Source of the DNA: Pythium myriotylum
Taxonomy: Eukaryota; Oomycota; Peronosporomycetes; Pythiales; Pythiaceae
Assembly (NCBI GenBank): GCA_023091665.1
Contig: JALJCQ010000009.1
Coordinates: forward strand, 1-64,000
Length of the DNA stretch: 64,000 bases
Direction of reading: 5' to 3'
Shown piece by piece: positions 9,856 to 20,906 of the stretch. Every line of letters begins with the position of its first letter. The first letter of the stretch is position 1. The notes below the pieces were generated by a model, which saw only the letters and a list, made by a program, of their open reading frames with translations, had not been told where the DNA came from and did no database searches. The translations under genes were made by a program, and so were the position numbers.

Positions 9856-12800
9856 ATTTCCAGTTGATTCAGCGATTTGGCGGCGTCTACTTTGCAGCAT
9901 GGAGACTGCAAATGGTTTCCACTGATCTTCGGTCATGGGGATGTCGCATTCGTCCGTCGGATACATATGGGGTGCGCTATATGAGTCGATATTGTTAGAT
10001 TCATGTGTCGTCGATCGCGCGAACGGGCGAACAATGTCATCAAGGAATCTACGGGCTCGACAGATATCACCAGTAGAGTAGTTGAATCTGGACACGAATC
10101 CGTTTGTCACAAAGTCTGGTGGCGCGATCGAAACGTTAGCATTGGCCCTTTCAGTACGTTCAACAAGGCCAATTGACCACTCTGGACTGGGAAGTGCGAT
10201 GTCTTTGTGTCGAGAAGCTGCGATCATGTTTTCGCGACTGATGCTATTGTTTATGTGGTCGACCCAGTCTGACTCTCCACTCTCCTTCCAGTGTACATAT
10301 GCTGCACAAACTTGTTCATCATTGGTAGGCAAGTCGGACAGTTTGCACCAAGGTTTGTGGAGAAATAGTTGCCCATAGCAGTAGTCAGCATCTTGCTCGT
10401 CAGTCTTGTAGCGTGGACTAGGACGGATAACCTGCTTCCTTGTTCGCGCTTTAATATATCCTTGTCCATCGATCATTTGCCAGCGCTGAAGACGCTGTTG
10501 AGGAGTGGGTGGTACATTTGCCACTTCATAGCACTCACAGAAACTACAATATGAGAGGCCGTCAAACATTGCACATCGTGGTCGTTGCATGTATGCATGC
10601 TCAAGTGGTTCGATAGTGATGCCACTTGGTTTGTGAAAATTGTTGAGTTGAACTCGATAAAACCGGCGGTCGTGTCGAGAAACTTTGACTTTGATCACCG
10701 CTCGTGACTTGCTTGTCAAGCAAAGCGTACTAGATAGGATATACACAGCTTCTTGAGCACTGACTTCGCGTATTGCGGGCGTGGCATTTGCCGTTCGCTT
10801 CAGAATTCCTTCATACGGCGTTCCACAAGGTAACTTATTGAGTGCTGCCCCAATTGTCTTCCGAAATTTGACCGAGTCAGGTTCGGCTTTGCTGACATAC
10901 GCTGCAGTGTACTCTGCCGCGCCGTAGGCATTCCCAATTATCTTGATGTCCATATTTGCTCTCCAACAAGACAGCATGGTGGGATTATAATTGTTGACTG
11001 TCGTACAATCCCGTTTGTGTTCAAATGTTACACGAATATCTCCACGCGTCGTATCCCGAACTACAGCAGTCTCTGTCTGCAACGGCTTAGGAAACCCGAA
11101 ACGACACTTCCCGCCCCGCTGACACGACGAACGTGTAGAGCAGATGTGAAGCTGGACACGCTGAACAACCGCTGCAAGATCATCTTGCCGTTTCTTCTTA
11201 CAATCAGGGCCAGCTCCGAGTGGAGGACGTAAACATAAAGGATCAATTGAGTCCGATAGTGCAGTGTCCGAAGTCGAATTGTGAAGACGAAGGCAAGACA
11301 CAAACTTATCAGCATAAGCACTGAGCGCAGCACAACCCTCTTCGGTCTTGGACAACTGGAGGATATCTGGTGCATTTTTCACCCAAAGAAGGGCATGAAC
11401 GTGTGGTGAACCTCGATGCTGGAATTCAATGCGCCAGAAAAAGTCAATGATTTCACCTAGGGGCTTCTCTTCACCGCACAAAATGTGCCGAAAGAACGCA
11501 CGAAACCTTCGATGAAAATGCCGTGCAGCGATGTCGGGGTTCTCGTTTAGATACTTTCGCTTTTGGGCGGGACTCAGAGAGCCAGGTTAGAGATGGATCG
11601 CAGGCTCGATAGAAGTCTGGCCATACAGTATTAGCAGCACTTAGCGTTACGAAAAACGTAGGCCATGGCGTCTCCATCACGGGATTCCCGATCATACTCA
11701 TCAAATTGCCCCGGACGTTAGCCCAGTAAAGTCCAGTCCCTCGAACAGACCGAAAGAATGGTCTTAAATCTCTGAGATAGCGAGCGATATCGTGACGCTG
11801 AAGTCGAGGAGCTTGTGTTCCGACCGATTGGTGACTCTCTCCATTAACTTGGTCCAGTATGTTTCCTTCGTCAATGACGTCACTATTCGATGACAATGGA
11901 GAGTGGTGAATCTGACGCAGCAGCCCATCAATTTCTCTCCGTTGGATCAAGTTGAGACAGTAGAACTTGAACGTTGGATGACGTATAAACCGCCTGTCAT
12001 GCCACACCATAAGATGCGAGCAGTACTCGGCTAGCTTGTACTGATGGCGACGGTTTTCAACGCTTAGAATCGGATGGAAACCACCCAAGCCGTGGGGGAA
12101 AAGTGTTGGAAAGCAGCACTGAATCAGCAGTTTTGTCGTGTATTCATTCATCGGCTGATCGGAAGCCGGCATTAGGAAAGCCTCGTCTTCAAGTTGCCCA
12201 TCAAGTGCCTGGCGAATACTATCTTCTTCTCGCTCGGTGGTTGGGTTGTGTTCAAGTACAAACGTCTCGTTAAATCCATCATCGACTGTCAAATCGCTGT
12301 CTTCAACGTCTTGGAGTTGATTTACATCAGGATCATCTATAGCAAGCTCGACAGTAGGGACATCTATGTCGTTTGGAATTGACGATAGTACGTCTTCATC
12401 GATCACAACGTTCGAATAGATTGGATTATTTCGGATGAGCCATTGTAGCGCTTCGCGAAGTAGCCACGGACGAACGTTGTAGTAAGATTGTGTTGACGTG
12501 CTGCCTTTCTTTCTAAGGCGGATGACACCACATCGATCAACTGGACGTGGCAGTTTTGTCACAACATCGTATGCGTTGTTCCAGAAGTTAATCGAGTTCC
12601 CTTTTGATGCTGACTGTCCAAAATGCCCCAGACAAAACCACGTTGTGAAACAGATGCCCAAACCAATCATTCGCGCCTCCATGTGGTTCAGCGTTGCCAA
12701 GCATGTTGGGACCTCAGTGATCGTGAATCCGCTTGCGCGACTGAACTTTGGAACTTCACGTTTTGCGAGCGCGTTGTTACATCGAAGGCAAACACAAACA

Positions 12801-13288
12801 AACTCACAGTTGTTGCTTTTTGTGATACCTGCTGGTATGAGCCCACGGTCAACACCTTGTTGTGTCTCAACCGACAGAAGCTCAAAACGTGGGTCGGTCG
12901 GTGTGTATCGAATGGTCTTCGTGTTGCTCGGTTCAACGAGCTCTCCGCACACTGAACAAACTTTGGAAAGCGGTGAGTCGATTTCTGCATAAAAGCGTTC
13001 TTCGTCCTTTGCACCATTTGTTTTTGTCGTAGGGAATTTTTGATTTACAGCATTGCGTTCGAGCGTCTTCGTGATCTCATCAAGCCTGTTACGTGATGCA
13101 GCCGATTCCAGAACAGAACTGCTCTGCGCAAGTGATTGCCTAGCCTTTTTGTAGTGTCTTGCGGAGGCGAGTCGAGCTTCTTTTGCCTCGTCATCCTCGT
13201 ACTGTCGTTTCCACTTCTTGAGCACACCATGGGGTCTCTGAAGTTGTTGGACACGACTTGAAATAGTCCGATTCATCCTTGTTAACAA

Positions 13289-13543
13289 ACCAAAGAGATG
13301 TGATTGTGAACATGAAGATTGCAGGTGTTCTGATCTATACCGAGAACGACACGATACGGAACTTCAAGGAAAACGCTAGCAGAATTATTTTAAACGTGTA
13401 CTACAACATGTTAGAAGAGACTCGACATGTTCAAGTTTAAATTTGAACTTACGAAAATACGGGTTTGCGATGTATTATCAAACAATAACATTCATGGAAC
13501 TGAAAGAAACGATAGGTCGCTACCATCCTTCACCCACCACGCC
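13289..13543. other. Spacer between Helitron gene and OB-fold-like ORF
   Basis: About 255 bases with no recognised coding sequence. It would hold the promoter of the Helitron transposase and the 3' end of the OB-fold-like ORF on the same strand. Confidence 0.3.
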
Positions 13544-14035
13544 TCACATCTTACTCGACTCCTTAAGCTTACGCTTCCCCTTTGCCTGCCGCTCTTCGGG
13601 CTCGGTCTTTGTCAGGAACCGAGCTTGGATGGATCCTTGGGAGATCCCACGAAACAGCTGTAGACTATGCACACCTTGAATGACGTACGAGCGGCCAGGC
13701 AGATAGTCGGCACCACTTGGATGGTCGATGGTCTCTTTGCGGGACTTCCATATCGACAAGCAAAAAACGTACTTGGCTCGGATACTGTCATCGAACTGAT
13801 CAAGTAGCTCTTTACGCTGATCGAAGTCATTGAGTTGGTTCTTCTCAATCATGTCGATATGCCAGCACGATTCGAACTCTTGAACGCCAAGTACGCTCAT
13901 GTCCAGAGTTACCTTTATATCCTTCGAAGGTGTGTCGTTAGTGATGAATGCCACAACGTCGCGCGGACGGTAAAATGTCCTCTGTGGCGTCGCGACGTGC
14001 AACGCATAGTCTTGGTTCAGCTCTTCGAGGCTCAT
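13544..14035 (-). CDS. OB-fold-like protein 1 (telomere-binding/RPA-like?)
   Basis: 163 residues from ATG at 14035 (MSLEELNQDYALHVATPQRT) with a basic, Glu-rich C-terminal tail (EPEERQAKGKRKLKESSKM). I do not recognise a named family with certainty. The segment YVFCLSIWKSRKE...DYLPGRSYVIQGVHSLQLFRG aligns by eye with YVFKLNIVGASRLEDFVPGS...SKLIIYRG in the next ORF upstream (14,662-15,183), so the two are paralogous domains. The beta-strand pattern with PG before a hydrophobic strand resembles single-stranded DNA-binding OB folds of the POT1/RPA kind. It lies 255 bp upstream of the Helitron transposase on the same strand; RPA-like ORFs are known in Helitrons, so it could be an element gene. 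That is inference. Confidence 0.5.
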   Translation of the reverse strand: MSLEELNQDYALHVATPQRTFYRPRDVVAFITNDTPSKDIKVTLDMSVLGVQEFESCWHIDMIEKNQLNDFDQRKELLDQFDDSIRAKYVFCLSIWKSRKETIDHPSGADYLPGRSYVIQGVHSLQLFRGISQGSIQARFLTKTEPEERQAKGKRKLKESSKM

Positions 14036-14126
14036 TGTCGAGTGAGCAAGTTGGAAAACACAAACGCGTTTCTGATGCCGTCACGGGCTTCATTCTATCG
14101 ATGTTCATCCGGATGAGGTTGCCAGT

Positions 14127-14492
14127 TGCCTCGTCACACTCCCACAACGTCCATACCTACACTACTCGTCTCGTAATGTGCTGCCTACTATTGAACGCGT
14201 CGATCTCGCGGAGCTGCCGCTGCCCGCTACCTGCTGCCCGCTGTTGGTGTAGTTGTCTGTTCTCCCGAGACAGAACGCGACACACGACGGTCGCCACGCT
14301 AGTCGCTCGGTGTCGACGGTCCAGTGCTCTCAACTTCAACGGGGATCTGCCCCTTACTGTGTCGTCTGGCGTTAGCGAGCGGCTGCCTCGTCACACTCCC
14401 ACAACGTCCATACCTACACTACTCGTCTCGTGATGTGCTTCTGTGTAGCCTGGTGTTAGCGAGCGGCTGCCTCGCCACACTCCCACAAGACC
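14127..14492. repeat. Direct repeats between the OB-fold-like ORFs
   Basis: A block of about 50 bp (gcctcgtcacactcccacaa then cgtccatacctacactactc then gtctcg) occurs at about 14,130-14,176 and again at about 14,387-14,433. A third partial copy (gcctcgccacactcccacaa) starts near 14,469. The rest of the 626-bp gap between the two ORFs (14,036-14,661) shows no gene. Confidence 0.75.
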
Positions 14493-14661
14493 CATCACGA
14501 CTGTTTTTGTAATTTTTCCCGATGATATTCTGATCGTTGTTAGTAGGAATCGGCGTTCTATCACTCCAACTTCCATTTAGCGATGGTGGAAATACCAATG
14601 GAGGTATTCGATGGAATAGGAATCGTGTTGGTCAAAACGACAATGCTGTAATGCTCTCCAG

Positions 14662-15183
14662 TCAGATATGGAATACAGAGTCGGACGTGGCACGTCCAAG
14701 ACAAAAGCCACGATATATGATGAGCTTGCTGACACTTGCTGCGAGCAGCACCGATCCTGGAACGAAATCCTCGAGTCTACTGGCGCCAACGATGTTGAGT
14801 TTGAACACGTATCGGCTTTGAAGATCATCAGGGAGTAGACTGAGGGCTGTAACAATCCGTGCAACGTCCCTCATCAGCGCGCTAGAGTCGATTAGAGTCA
14901 CACACAACCCTCCGTCTCCAGGAAGAGAGCAAACGTCGACGACACACATAACGATGTTCACTGTAGGACAGGGCTGATGGTCGTACATCTGAATATAGTC
15001 TCGCAGACTGGCAACTTTCTGAAAGCGCGGAAGCCGGCGATCCATGGTCTTCGATCGAGGATTCTCAAATGATAATGTAGGCAGCGACCTGGGTGCTGGG
15101 CAAGGCGCGATAACTTTAAAGAGAAAGGAGACTTGAGCAGCTGCATCGCCCATCTCACATTGAACTACGTGCACAAACGCCAC
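14662..15183 (-). CDS. OB-fold-like protein 2 (telomere-binding/RPA-like?)
   Basis: 173 residues from ATG at 15183. The N-terminal 45 residues are variable; then KVASLRDYIQMYDHQ leads into TVNIVMCVVDVCSLPGDGG, LCVTLIDSS, YVFKLNIVG and PGSVLLAASVSKLIIYRG. The pattern of a strand, a short loop, T-hydrophobic-D, and a late PGS/RG strand is like the Telo_bind (POT1) OB fold. This is a reading of pattern, not a proven match. It is paralogous to the ORF at 13,544-14,035, and together they could be one two-domain gene split by decay or an intron, or two element genes. It is transcribed away from the SET gene, 248 bp away. Confidence 0.5.
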   Translation of the reverse strand: MAFVHVVQCEMGDAAAQVSFLFKVIAPCPAPRSLPTLSFENPRSKTMDRRLPRFQKVASLRDYIQMYDHQPCPTVNIVMCVVDVCSLPGDGGLCVTLIDSSALMRDVARIVTALSLLPDDLQSRYVFKLNIVGASRLEDFVPGSVLLAASVSKLIIYRGFCLGRATSDSVFHI

Positions 15184-15431
15184 CGTATTCTGCCGAAGGC
15201 ACTACTATGAGAATGTGCCCACACTCGTCGCCCCGTCAGCAACCAGATAAATGTTGACCCTGTAACAGACATAGACACTGTTGTGATCGTAAGGTGTAAC
15301 AAAGCGCTGATGTAGCCGACTGCAACTCGTCAGGATGATCACGGATAGGCAACAACTCTCCAAATAAGAACTCTCAAAGTACCCATTCCTCACAACTGAA
15401 TTTGGAGCCAACGAATCGGGCGTGAGAAAAC

Positions 15432-16325
15432 ATGGACGAGAATAACACAATTGTTATCAACGACTCCGACGAACCGGATGTCGAACTCGAAGAGAAAGAA
15501 TCATCCACCGAGATGCTGAAGACAGACGTGCAGCTTACAGTGCGCCCCCCAAGGGAAAACGATCACCCACACACCACGAGTTCTCCAGCGTCAACAAAAC
15601 CGAAACGAGGCTTTTCCTCTTTATCATGCGGTGGTCAAACTACGACATCAAACGCTTTGCTTTCGCGTGGCAGATTTGTTCGAGCACAATGGCCATTCAA
15701 CGTAGTCCACCTCCGAACCAACTTTAATCCAGACGGCATCATGCTTCCACAGTCTCAAACTTTTGGGAGCTGTGGGTGCGACTCCATTTGTCGCCACCAC
15801 ACATGCCGCAACGCTCGGCTTGGTATCTTCTGCTCTGCTAACTGCTGCCCATATCGCGGCGACTGCGGAAACGGGCTGCTTGAATCGAGTAGTGTCGTCC
15901 TTGCCAAAGACACGGAGTTTCAAATCTACACAGTTCTAGCGACAAAATCGATACCACGAGGCACTGTGATAGGTGAGTATCTCGGAAGGATCACGCTTGA
16001 CCGACCGAGCAAAGATCGCGTTCGGAACCGCGGCTACAAACTAATGATGCGCGAAGGTCCAAAAGGTTGTGGTATCTGGCGTGTCTGCATAGACGCTGAG
16101 ACGTTTGGTGGTCTCATGAGATTTGTGAATCACTCCTGTCGGCCATCAGCGGCATTTCATGAAGTTGCAAACGGTTCAATACACGTAATCGCAGTCGTCA
16201 CCCTGCGCGACATCCAGGCTGGCGAAGAGATCACTGCCGACTATGGAAGTAGCCTCTGGTTCGTGTGTCGCTGCGGGGAGGATAACTGCTGTCATCGTCA
16301 TCTCCAGCATCTCTCCGACCCTTGA
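15432..16325 (+). CDS. SET-domain lysine methyltransferase
   Basis: A 297-residue protein, apparently intact, that should transfer methyl groups from S-adenosylmethionine to lysine, probably on a histone. Residues 1-110 are acidic then basic and unordered. Residues 114-145 form an AWS/pre-SET-like zinc cluster (CGCDSIC, HHTC, FCSANCC, GDC). The SET core is about 160-272, with IPRGTVIGEYLGRI, RFVNHSCRPSA (the NHSC that binds the cofactor) and GEEITADYG (catalytic tyrosine 271). The post-SET CRCGEDNC follows at 279-286. The layout is closest to the SET2/ASH1 group; the substrate is not deducible. It has no introns and ends 3 residues after HLS. It diverges from the OB-fold-like ORF, so both promoters share 248 bp. 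Confidence 0.88.
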   Translation: MDENNTIVINDSDEPDVELEEKESSTEMLKTDVQLTVRPPRENDHPHTTSSPASTKPKRGFSSLSCGGQTTTSNALLSRGRFVRAQWPFNVVHLRTNFNPDGIMLPQSQTFGSCGCDSICRHHTCRNARLGIFCSANCCPYRGDCGNGLLESSSVVLAKDTEFQIYTVLATKSIPRGTVIGEYLGRITLDRPSKDRVRNRGYKLMMREGPKGCGIWRVCIDAETFGGLMRFVNHSCRPSAAFHEVANGSIHVIAVVTLRDIQAGEEITADYGSSLWFVCRCGEDNCCHRHLQHLSDP

Positions 16326-18596
16326 CCTCAGCGTGCCAACTCGATTCGCTTTGCCTAATGATACTATGAAACGTTTCGCTTTAGCCAATATCTTCTCGTC
16401 TGCACACAAACCGCCGTTCCTAAGATACTCTGTTATGCTGCAGAGATTCTGCAATTCAGATTGTTACGAGTTTTATTATTTGTTGGCGTCTTCTCATGTG
16501 CACACAACCGCCGAGTGTGAACTGTATTTACGCCGAGTGTGACTACTTTTCGAACTGTAGTACATTTACTAAGTACGACTATGGGAACTGTACTAAGTTA
16601 TACTAAGTACGATAGTTCTTATCGATAGCCGGTTACTTTGCGTAACGCCTCAGTGTATGAGACAGTGCGCACATAAAAGATCCGTTTTACTTGAAGAAAA
16701 GAACTTTCGTATTTAATCGAAATTATCTTGAAGACTGTATTGCTGTTACACCTGCTTTTGAACAAAGAACAAAATCCACGTCAGAACGTGTCATTTTAAG
16801 AATACCGAAATTACGAAAAGCTCTCATTTTCACCTGCTGTGATCAGCTCGAGGGATTAAAGACGCCTCGTCCCAACAGGAAGAACACAGACGAACGTTTT
16901 TATTCTACAAAGTACGGCTTCTATAGAGAGGGAAATTTGTGAGAGACATCCGAGGTTACGATCCGTTTTCATTATAAAGGGCTTCGCCCAATGAGTACTA
17001 GGGTACTAGGGTTTACGCTCTCAGAGCGTGCATCGGAAGGAGAGGACAATTATTGTCCGTCTTTCCCAGCAAGAGGATTGTGAAGATCCAGAGTCAAAGA
17101 CCTCACGTCACTGATAGGTCGTGTACGACTCGCGTGTGCACGCGCAATCTCACCGCGTGTCGAATCGTAAACGCTCATGGATTGTGTGGATTACCGCCAA
17201 AATGTCTCGCTTCGCACAAACTGGCGGTGCACTTGACTTCAGATGTATCATGCGATCGGGTGCTCGGTCCGGTCGGTGACAACAACGCTATCACGTAGTA
17301 GTGCGTAAGGGAAAAAAAAAACACGCTTTCTTTCGTGGAGAATGCTCTGCGCTACCGTTTATTTTTTTTCGCGACCATCCAGGTCGATCCTTGTCGTCCC
17401 GTGTCAAGCTAACCGTTATTTCGCGAGGAAAGAACAGGCTGGTCTGCGGCCATATTGATCTATGTATTTTGGGCAAGGTCTCCACATCTGCATCGTTGGA
17501 TAGAAATCGTTATTGGAACCCAAATGAACCCACTTACCCACATACTCGTCGCCCTACTCACGTTTAGCCTCCTACGATCTCGTGAACGCTGACTCGCCGC
17601 TGACAAGTAACCCACCCATTTCCTAGACGCCTTTCCTTGCTGATTAGTACAACAGTGCCTCCGGTTCCCTTACTGAAGTCAATCCATGTGAGTCAAAGAT
17701 ACGCGGGCTAATGGCAAGACTGGGAGCCACGGACAGTACTCATCCACGGAAGATACTTGTACACCAGGTTCTGCTGGTTTGATTTCGAGCGATCTCTCGA
17801 CGCACCGTTTACTACGGAATTCCTCAGTTTGAAGGGCTCTTTGACTATACCATTCGCCCAGCGAAGCCTTTACCTACGGAGTGTCAAGATTCTGCCGTAA
17901 TCATTCGATCAAACTTTAGCGAAGACTTGCATGGAGTTCTCGGACAAGCTCCTCTCGGTGGATACGGCCCTTGACCTGCATTTCTATCAGAGCTCCACGT
18001 TACTGCACCCCGCCGGAAGAAAACAACAACAACAAAAAAGATCGTTACAACCTGAGCGAGGAGTAGACTCTTCCCCCATACTCTATCCGAGTAGCTCGCC
18101 CTCTCTTGCCGACGCCTTGACCTCGGTCGATCGCTGCGGGCGGTTGTGTGCGTCCATCCCCAAGCCAATACCCACCCTTCGCTCGGTCGACACAGTACTG
18201 GTGATGAGTGTCCCCCCCCCCCCCCCCCCCCCCCCCCCGGAAGAAGCAGAAAAGAGCCCGACACCTCCACCTCCAGACCGCCTCTCCGTCCGCTCCACTC
18301 CACTCCTCACTGGCGATCGCTTTGTCCTCCCAACCTCCCTCCCGGGCTCATCAGTGCAAGCTCAAGCGAGAAAGGCGGCATCGCTTCCGCAACCATGTCT
18401 AGATCTGTCAATCTCCATCTCCTCTCCGTCTATATCCCCCATTCTCCCCAAACATACCGTCCATCCTCCCCATTTTCCCCATCCTCATCTGTCTATAACT
18501 GGCATATCTCCTTCTCTCGCGCGCTCGTGAGCAGCTCCCATCTTGCGACGAGGCCCCCTCGTCCCATCGCCCCTCCCTCGCTCGCTTCCCCGCTCC
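16326..18596. other. Long intergenic stretch without recognised genes
   Basis: 2.27 kb. Visible structure: AT-rich short repeats of tactaagt near 16,560-16,615; a small palindrome gggcttcgccc at 16,979-16,989 that matches the candidate Helitron-end hairpin at 2,615-2,625, followed by actagggtactagggttt; and a C27 tract at 18,212-18,238. An 83-codon frame at 16,691-16,942 (MKKRTFVFNRNYLED) has no recognised relatives and I do not call it a gene. Confidence 0.5.
18212..18238. repeat. Homopolymer C27
   Basis: Twenty-seven consecutive C residues about 360 bp upstream of the SAC pseudogene. Its length should be treated as approximate. Confidence 0.95.
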
Positions 18597-20662
18597 ATGG
18601 CGCCGCCGCGGCGCGGGCTCGAGCTCGTGATCCAGGACGACGCGCTCGTCGTGCTCCACGCGCAGCTGCCGCGCTGTCTGCTGCTGCCGCGCGGCCGCGG
18701 CGACGCGCTCTCGCTCGCGACCGACGACGCCGCCGACTTTCGCCACGTGCACGGCCGCCGCATGGCCTTCGACGCCATCTTCGGCGTCTTCTCGCTGCTG
18801 CGCGGACCCTACTTGGCGCTCGTGACGCAGTCGCGCGTCGTCGGCCGCGGCGTCGGCGACCACGAGATCCGCCGCGTCGAGAAACTCGAGCTCATGCTCA
18901 TCCCGACGCAGCAGCTGCCGCTGCTCTCGCCCGCGCAGGAAGAAGACGAGCAGCGGTACATTGACATGCTCACGCGCGACATTGCGAGCCAGAAGCTCCA
19001 TTTCAGTGCCGACTACGACCTCACGCACTCGCTGCAGCGTACGTAGTTGATATGGGGAAACAAAAAAACAAGTGTCGGTGGGGAGATACTGAGAAGAGCT
19101 CTTTGGGGGCCGGTGGAGCAGGCATCGCGGCGTTCGACAGCAAGGTCGGCAGCATCTCCGAGCGCGCCGACCGTCGGTTCTGTTGGAACTACGGAGTCTG
19201 TGGGCTTTTCATCGGTACGGACCTTTGTTGAAGTCATGTGGTTGGCGCGGCTGGTTGGGAATTGACCACATTGATCTCTAGAGAAAAAGCTCTGGGACTG
19301 GATCACGCCTATGGTGGCAGGCCCATATTGAGATCACCGAGAATGTGACAGTGAACGGCGGCGTCGTTCAAGATCGTATACATCTCGCGTCGCGCATGGC
19401 GCCGCCAGGGCTGCCGCTTCACCATGCGCGGCATCGACGACGACGGCAACGTCGCCAACTTTGTCGAGACTGAGCAGATCTGCCTCTTTGCTGACGGCCG
19501 CCAGACATCGTTCGTGCAGATCCGTGGCTCGATCCCGGTTTACTGGAGCTCCCCCGTGACTATGAATATACGCGCCAAAAGTGTATCAGCGCGCCGTGCC
19601 GGACAAAGACGTCGCCAGCCTTCCAGCGCCACGCGTACGAATTGATGGAACTGTATGGTCGTGTTGTGATGGTCAACTTGATCGACAAGAAGAAAGAGCA
19701 GCTCAAGCTCGGCGAGGCGTTCGCAAAGACCGTGGCCGAAGCCGCGACCAAGGACTCGCACATCCTCGCAATGTGCGCTATGTCTGGTTCGACCTTCCAC
19801 CACGAGTGCCGCAAGATGCAGTGGCAGAACCTCTCGAAGCTCATCAAGCAGGTGGACGACGACTTTCAGGACTACGGTGAGTTTGTTCAGAAGTGAAACA
19901 AAATGAGTGCCAATTTCTAACTAACGAATTTTTGGTTGCAACCCAGCTTCTTCTCCCGGGGTGCCGATGGCAAGGTGATCACACGCAGTCGGGTGTGGTG
20001 CGCACCAACTGCATGGACAATCTCGATCGTACAAACGTGGTGCAGTCGCTGTTCGCTCGCCGCAGTCTGCTCTTACAACTCAACGAGACTGACGCCCTTA
20101 CTGGTGACGTGCTCAACTCGCCCTTTAACGACTTCGAGCGAGTATTCAAGAATATGTGGGGCAACAATGCTGACGCCTTATCAGTCTCTTCTACGCTGGT
20201 ACTGGCGCGCTCAAGACCGACTTCACGCGCACAGGGAAACGCACGAAGAAGGGAGCGCTTATGGGACGGCTACAACTCGTGCGTGCGGTACATTATGAAC
20301 AACTTTCTGGACGGCCACCGCCAGGATGTCGTGGACCTGCTTCTCGGGCGTATGTTGTTTCACGAAGCAAGCCGTCGCCTTTCCGTGAGCTTGACGATCG
20401 CGAGACGCTCGAGTCGTTCCTGACCAAGCTTCTCAGCGTTGTTCTCGCCTTCTTCCTGCTCGAGAGCGTGCGTAGCGCCGGCACGAACAGTGGCCTGGTG
20501 TTCATGTTCAACAAGCTCTTCCGCGCAGTCTTCTACACTGTGCTCATCTCAGCTGGTGTCTTCGCAATGCAGCTCAAGAAGGGCAATGGTATTGGCCAAC
20601 GGCTTGTTCAGCTGCCTCGCTTCCGCCCGCAGGATGGTTGTATGGTGGCGTGGAAGAACTAA
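18597..20662 (+). pseudogene. SAC-type phosphoinositide phosphatase pseudogene
   Basis: The intact gene would remove phosphate from phosphoinositides such as PI4P on ER/Golgi membranes. Exon 1 starts at ATG 18597 (MAPPRRGLELVIQDDALVVL) and ends at a probable gtacgt donor near 19,036. LQRIAAFDSK is restored if the intron ends before gcatcgcgg (about 19,123). A second intron starts gtacgg near 19,214 and a third starts gtgagt near 19,876. Landmarks: FCWNYGVCGLFI, KLWDWITPMV, GIDDDGNVANFVETEQI, QIRGSIPVYWS, then the catalytic CX5R(T) motif CMDNLDRT at about 20,010. The C-terminus is hydrophobic (LLSVVLAFFLLES, VFYTVLISAGVFAM), as in membrane-anchored Sac1. At least eight single-base shifts fall in conserved blocks, so I call it a pseudogene. 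If the assembly is error-prone, it could be a real gene. Confidence 0.8.
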
Positions 20663-20840
20663 CCTTTGTCAATAGAACGGTACTACACATATGAAATGCC
20701 AACGTTGTCATTCGGATTCGTCATTACGATCCCGATCCTTCGTAGCGCTCCAGCACCGAGAGACCACGAAACTTGAGCTTCCCGCTCGACACGAGTAGTT
20801 GGCAAATTCGCAGCGGACTGTAACGTTGACCGCGTAGATA

Positions 20841-20842
<2 letters not shown>

Positions 20843-20904
<62 letters not shown>
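20843..20904. repeat. (GA)n microsatellite
   Basis: About 31 dinucleotide units downstream of the SAC pseudogene. The same arrangement, SAC 3' sequence followed by (GA)n, recurs at 23,619-23,912 and 31,197-31,408. Confidence 0.95.

Positions 20905-20906
<2 letters not shown>

Larger units (their letters stand above)
2595..13288 (-). mobile_element. Helitron (rolling-circle transposon), dead, with nested copia
   Basis: The minus-strand order is an N-terminal DUF6570-like region, the Rep nuclease and the Helitron helicase, interrupted at 4,445-9,855 by a Ty1/copia element inserted with a 5-bp target duplication (atttc at 4440-4444 and 9856-9860). The 5' end is not resolved; it may lie beyond 13,288 and could include the two OB-fold-like ORFs. 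The transposase has frameshifts and a stop besides the insertion, so it is not autonomous now. Confidence 0.85.
2926..13288 (-). pseudogene. Helitron Rep-helicase (RepHel) pseudogene
   Basis: This would nick DNA through an HUH endonuclease and unwind it with a Pif1-type helicase to drive rolling-circle transposition. The N-terminal part (13288-11471) has a CSVCGELVEPS...CLRCNNALA cysteine region and a NHMEARMIGLG stretch resembling DUF6570. The Rep part (11481-9856) has the HUH motif in EFQHRGSPHVHALLW and the tyrosine motif AEYTAAYVSKAEPD. The helicase (4444-2926) has Walker A GEGGTGKT, Walker B LVFVDEFS, then GDPCQLGPV, and near the end LGYATTIHKVQGQT and YVALSRVRE. Damage: a frameshift near 11,550-11,590, the copia insertion after the Rep region, a TGA at about 4,066, and a frameshift near 3,590-3,650. 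These breaks were read directly. Confidence 0.85.

Noticed and set aside
16691..16942. 83-codon frame beginning MKKRTFVFNRNYLED
   Set aside because: No recognisable domain, no initiator-like sequence noticed, AT-rich context; too weak to call.
16991..17012. Telomere-like actagggtactagggttt
   Set aside because: Only two or three irregular units; not a TTTAGGG array.
18146..18964. Proline-run protein upstream of the SAC gene
   Set aside because: The proline run comes from the C27 homopolymer, and the rest is an out-of-frame reading of SAC exon 1.
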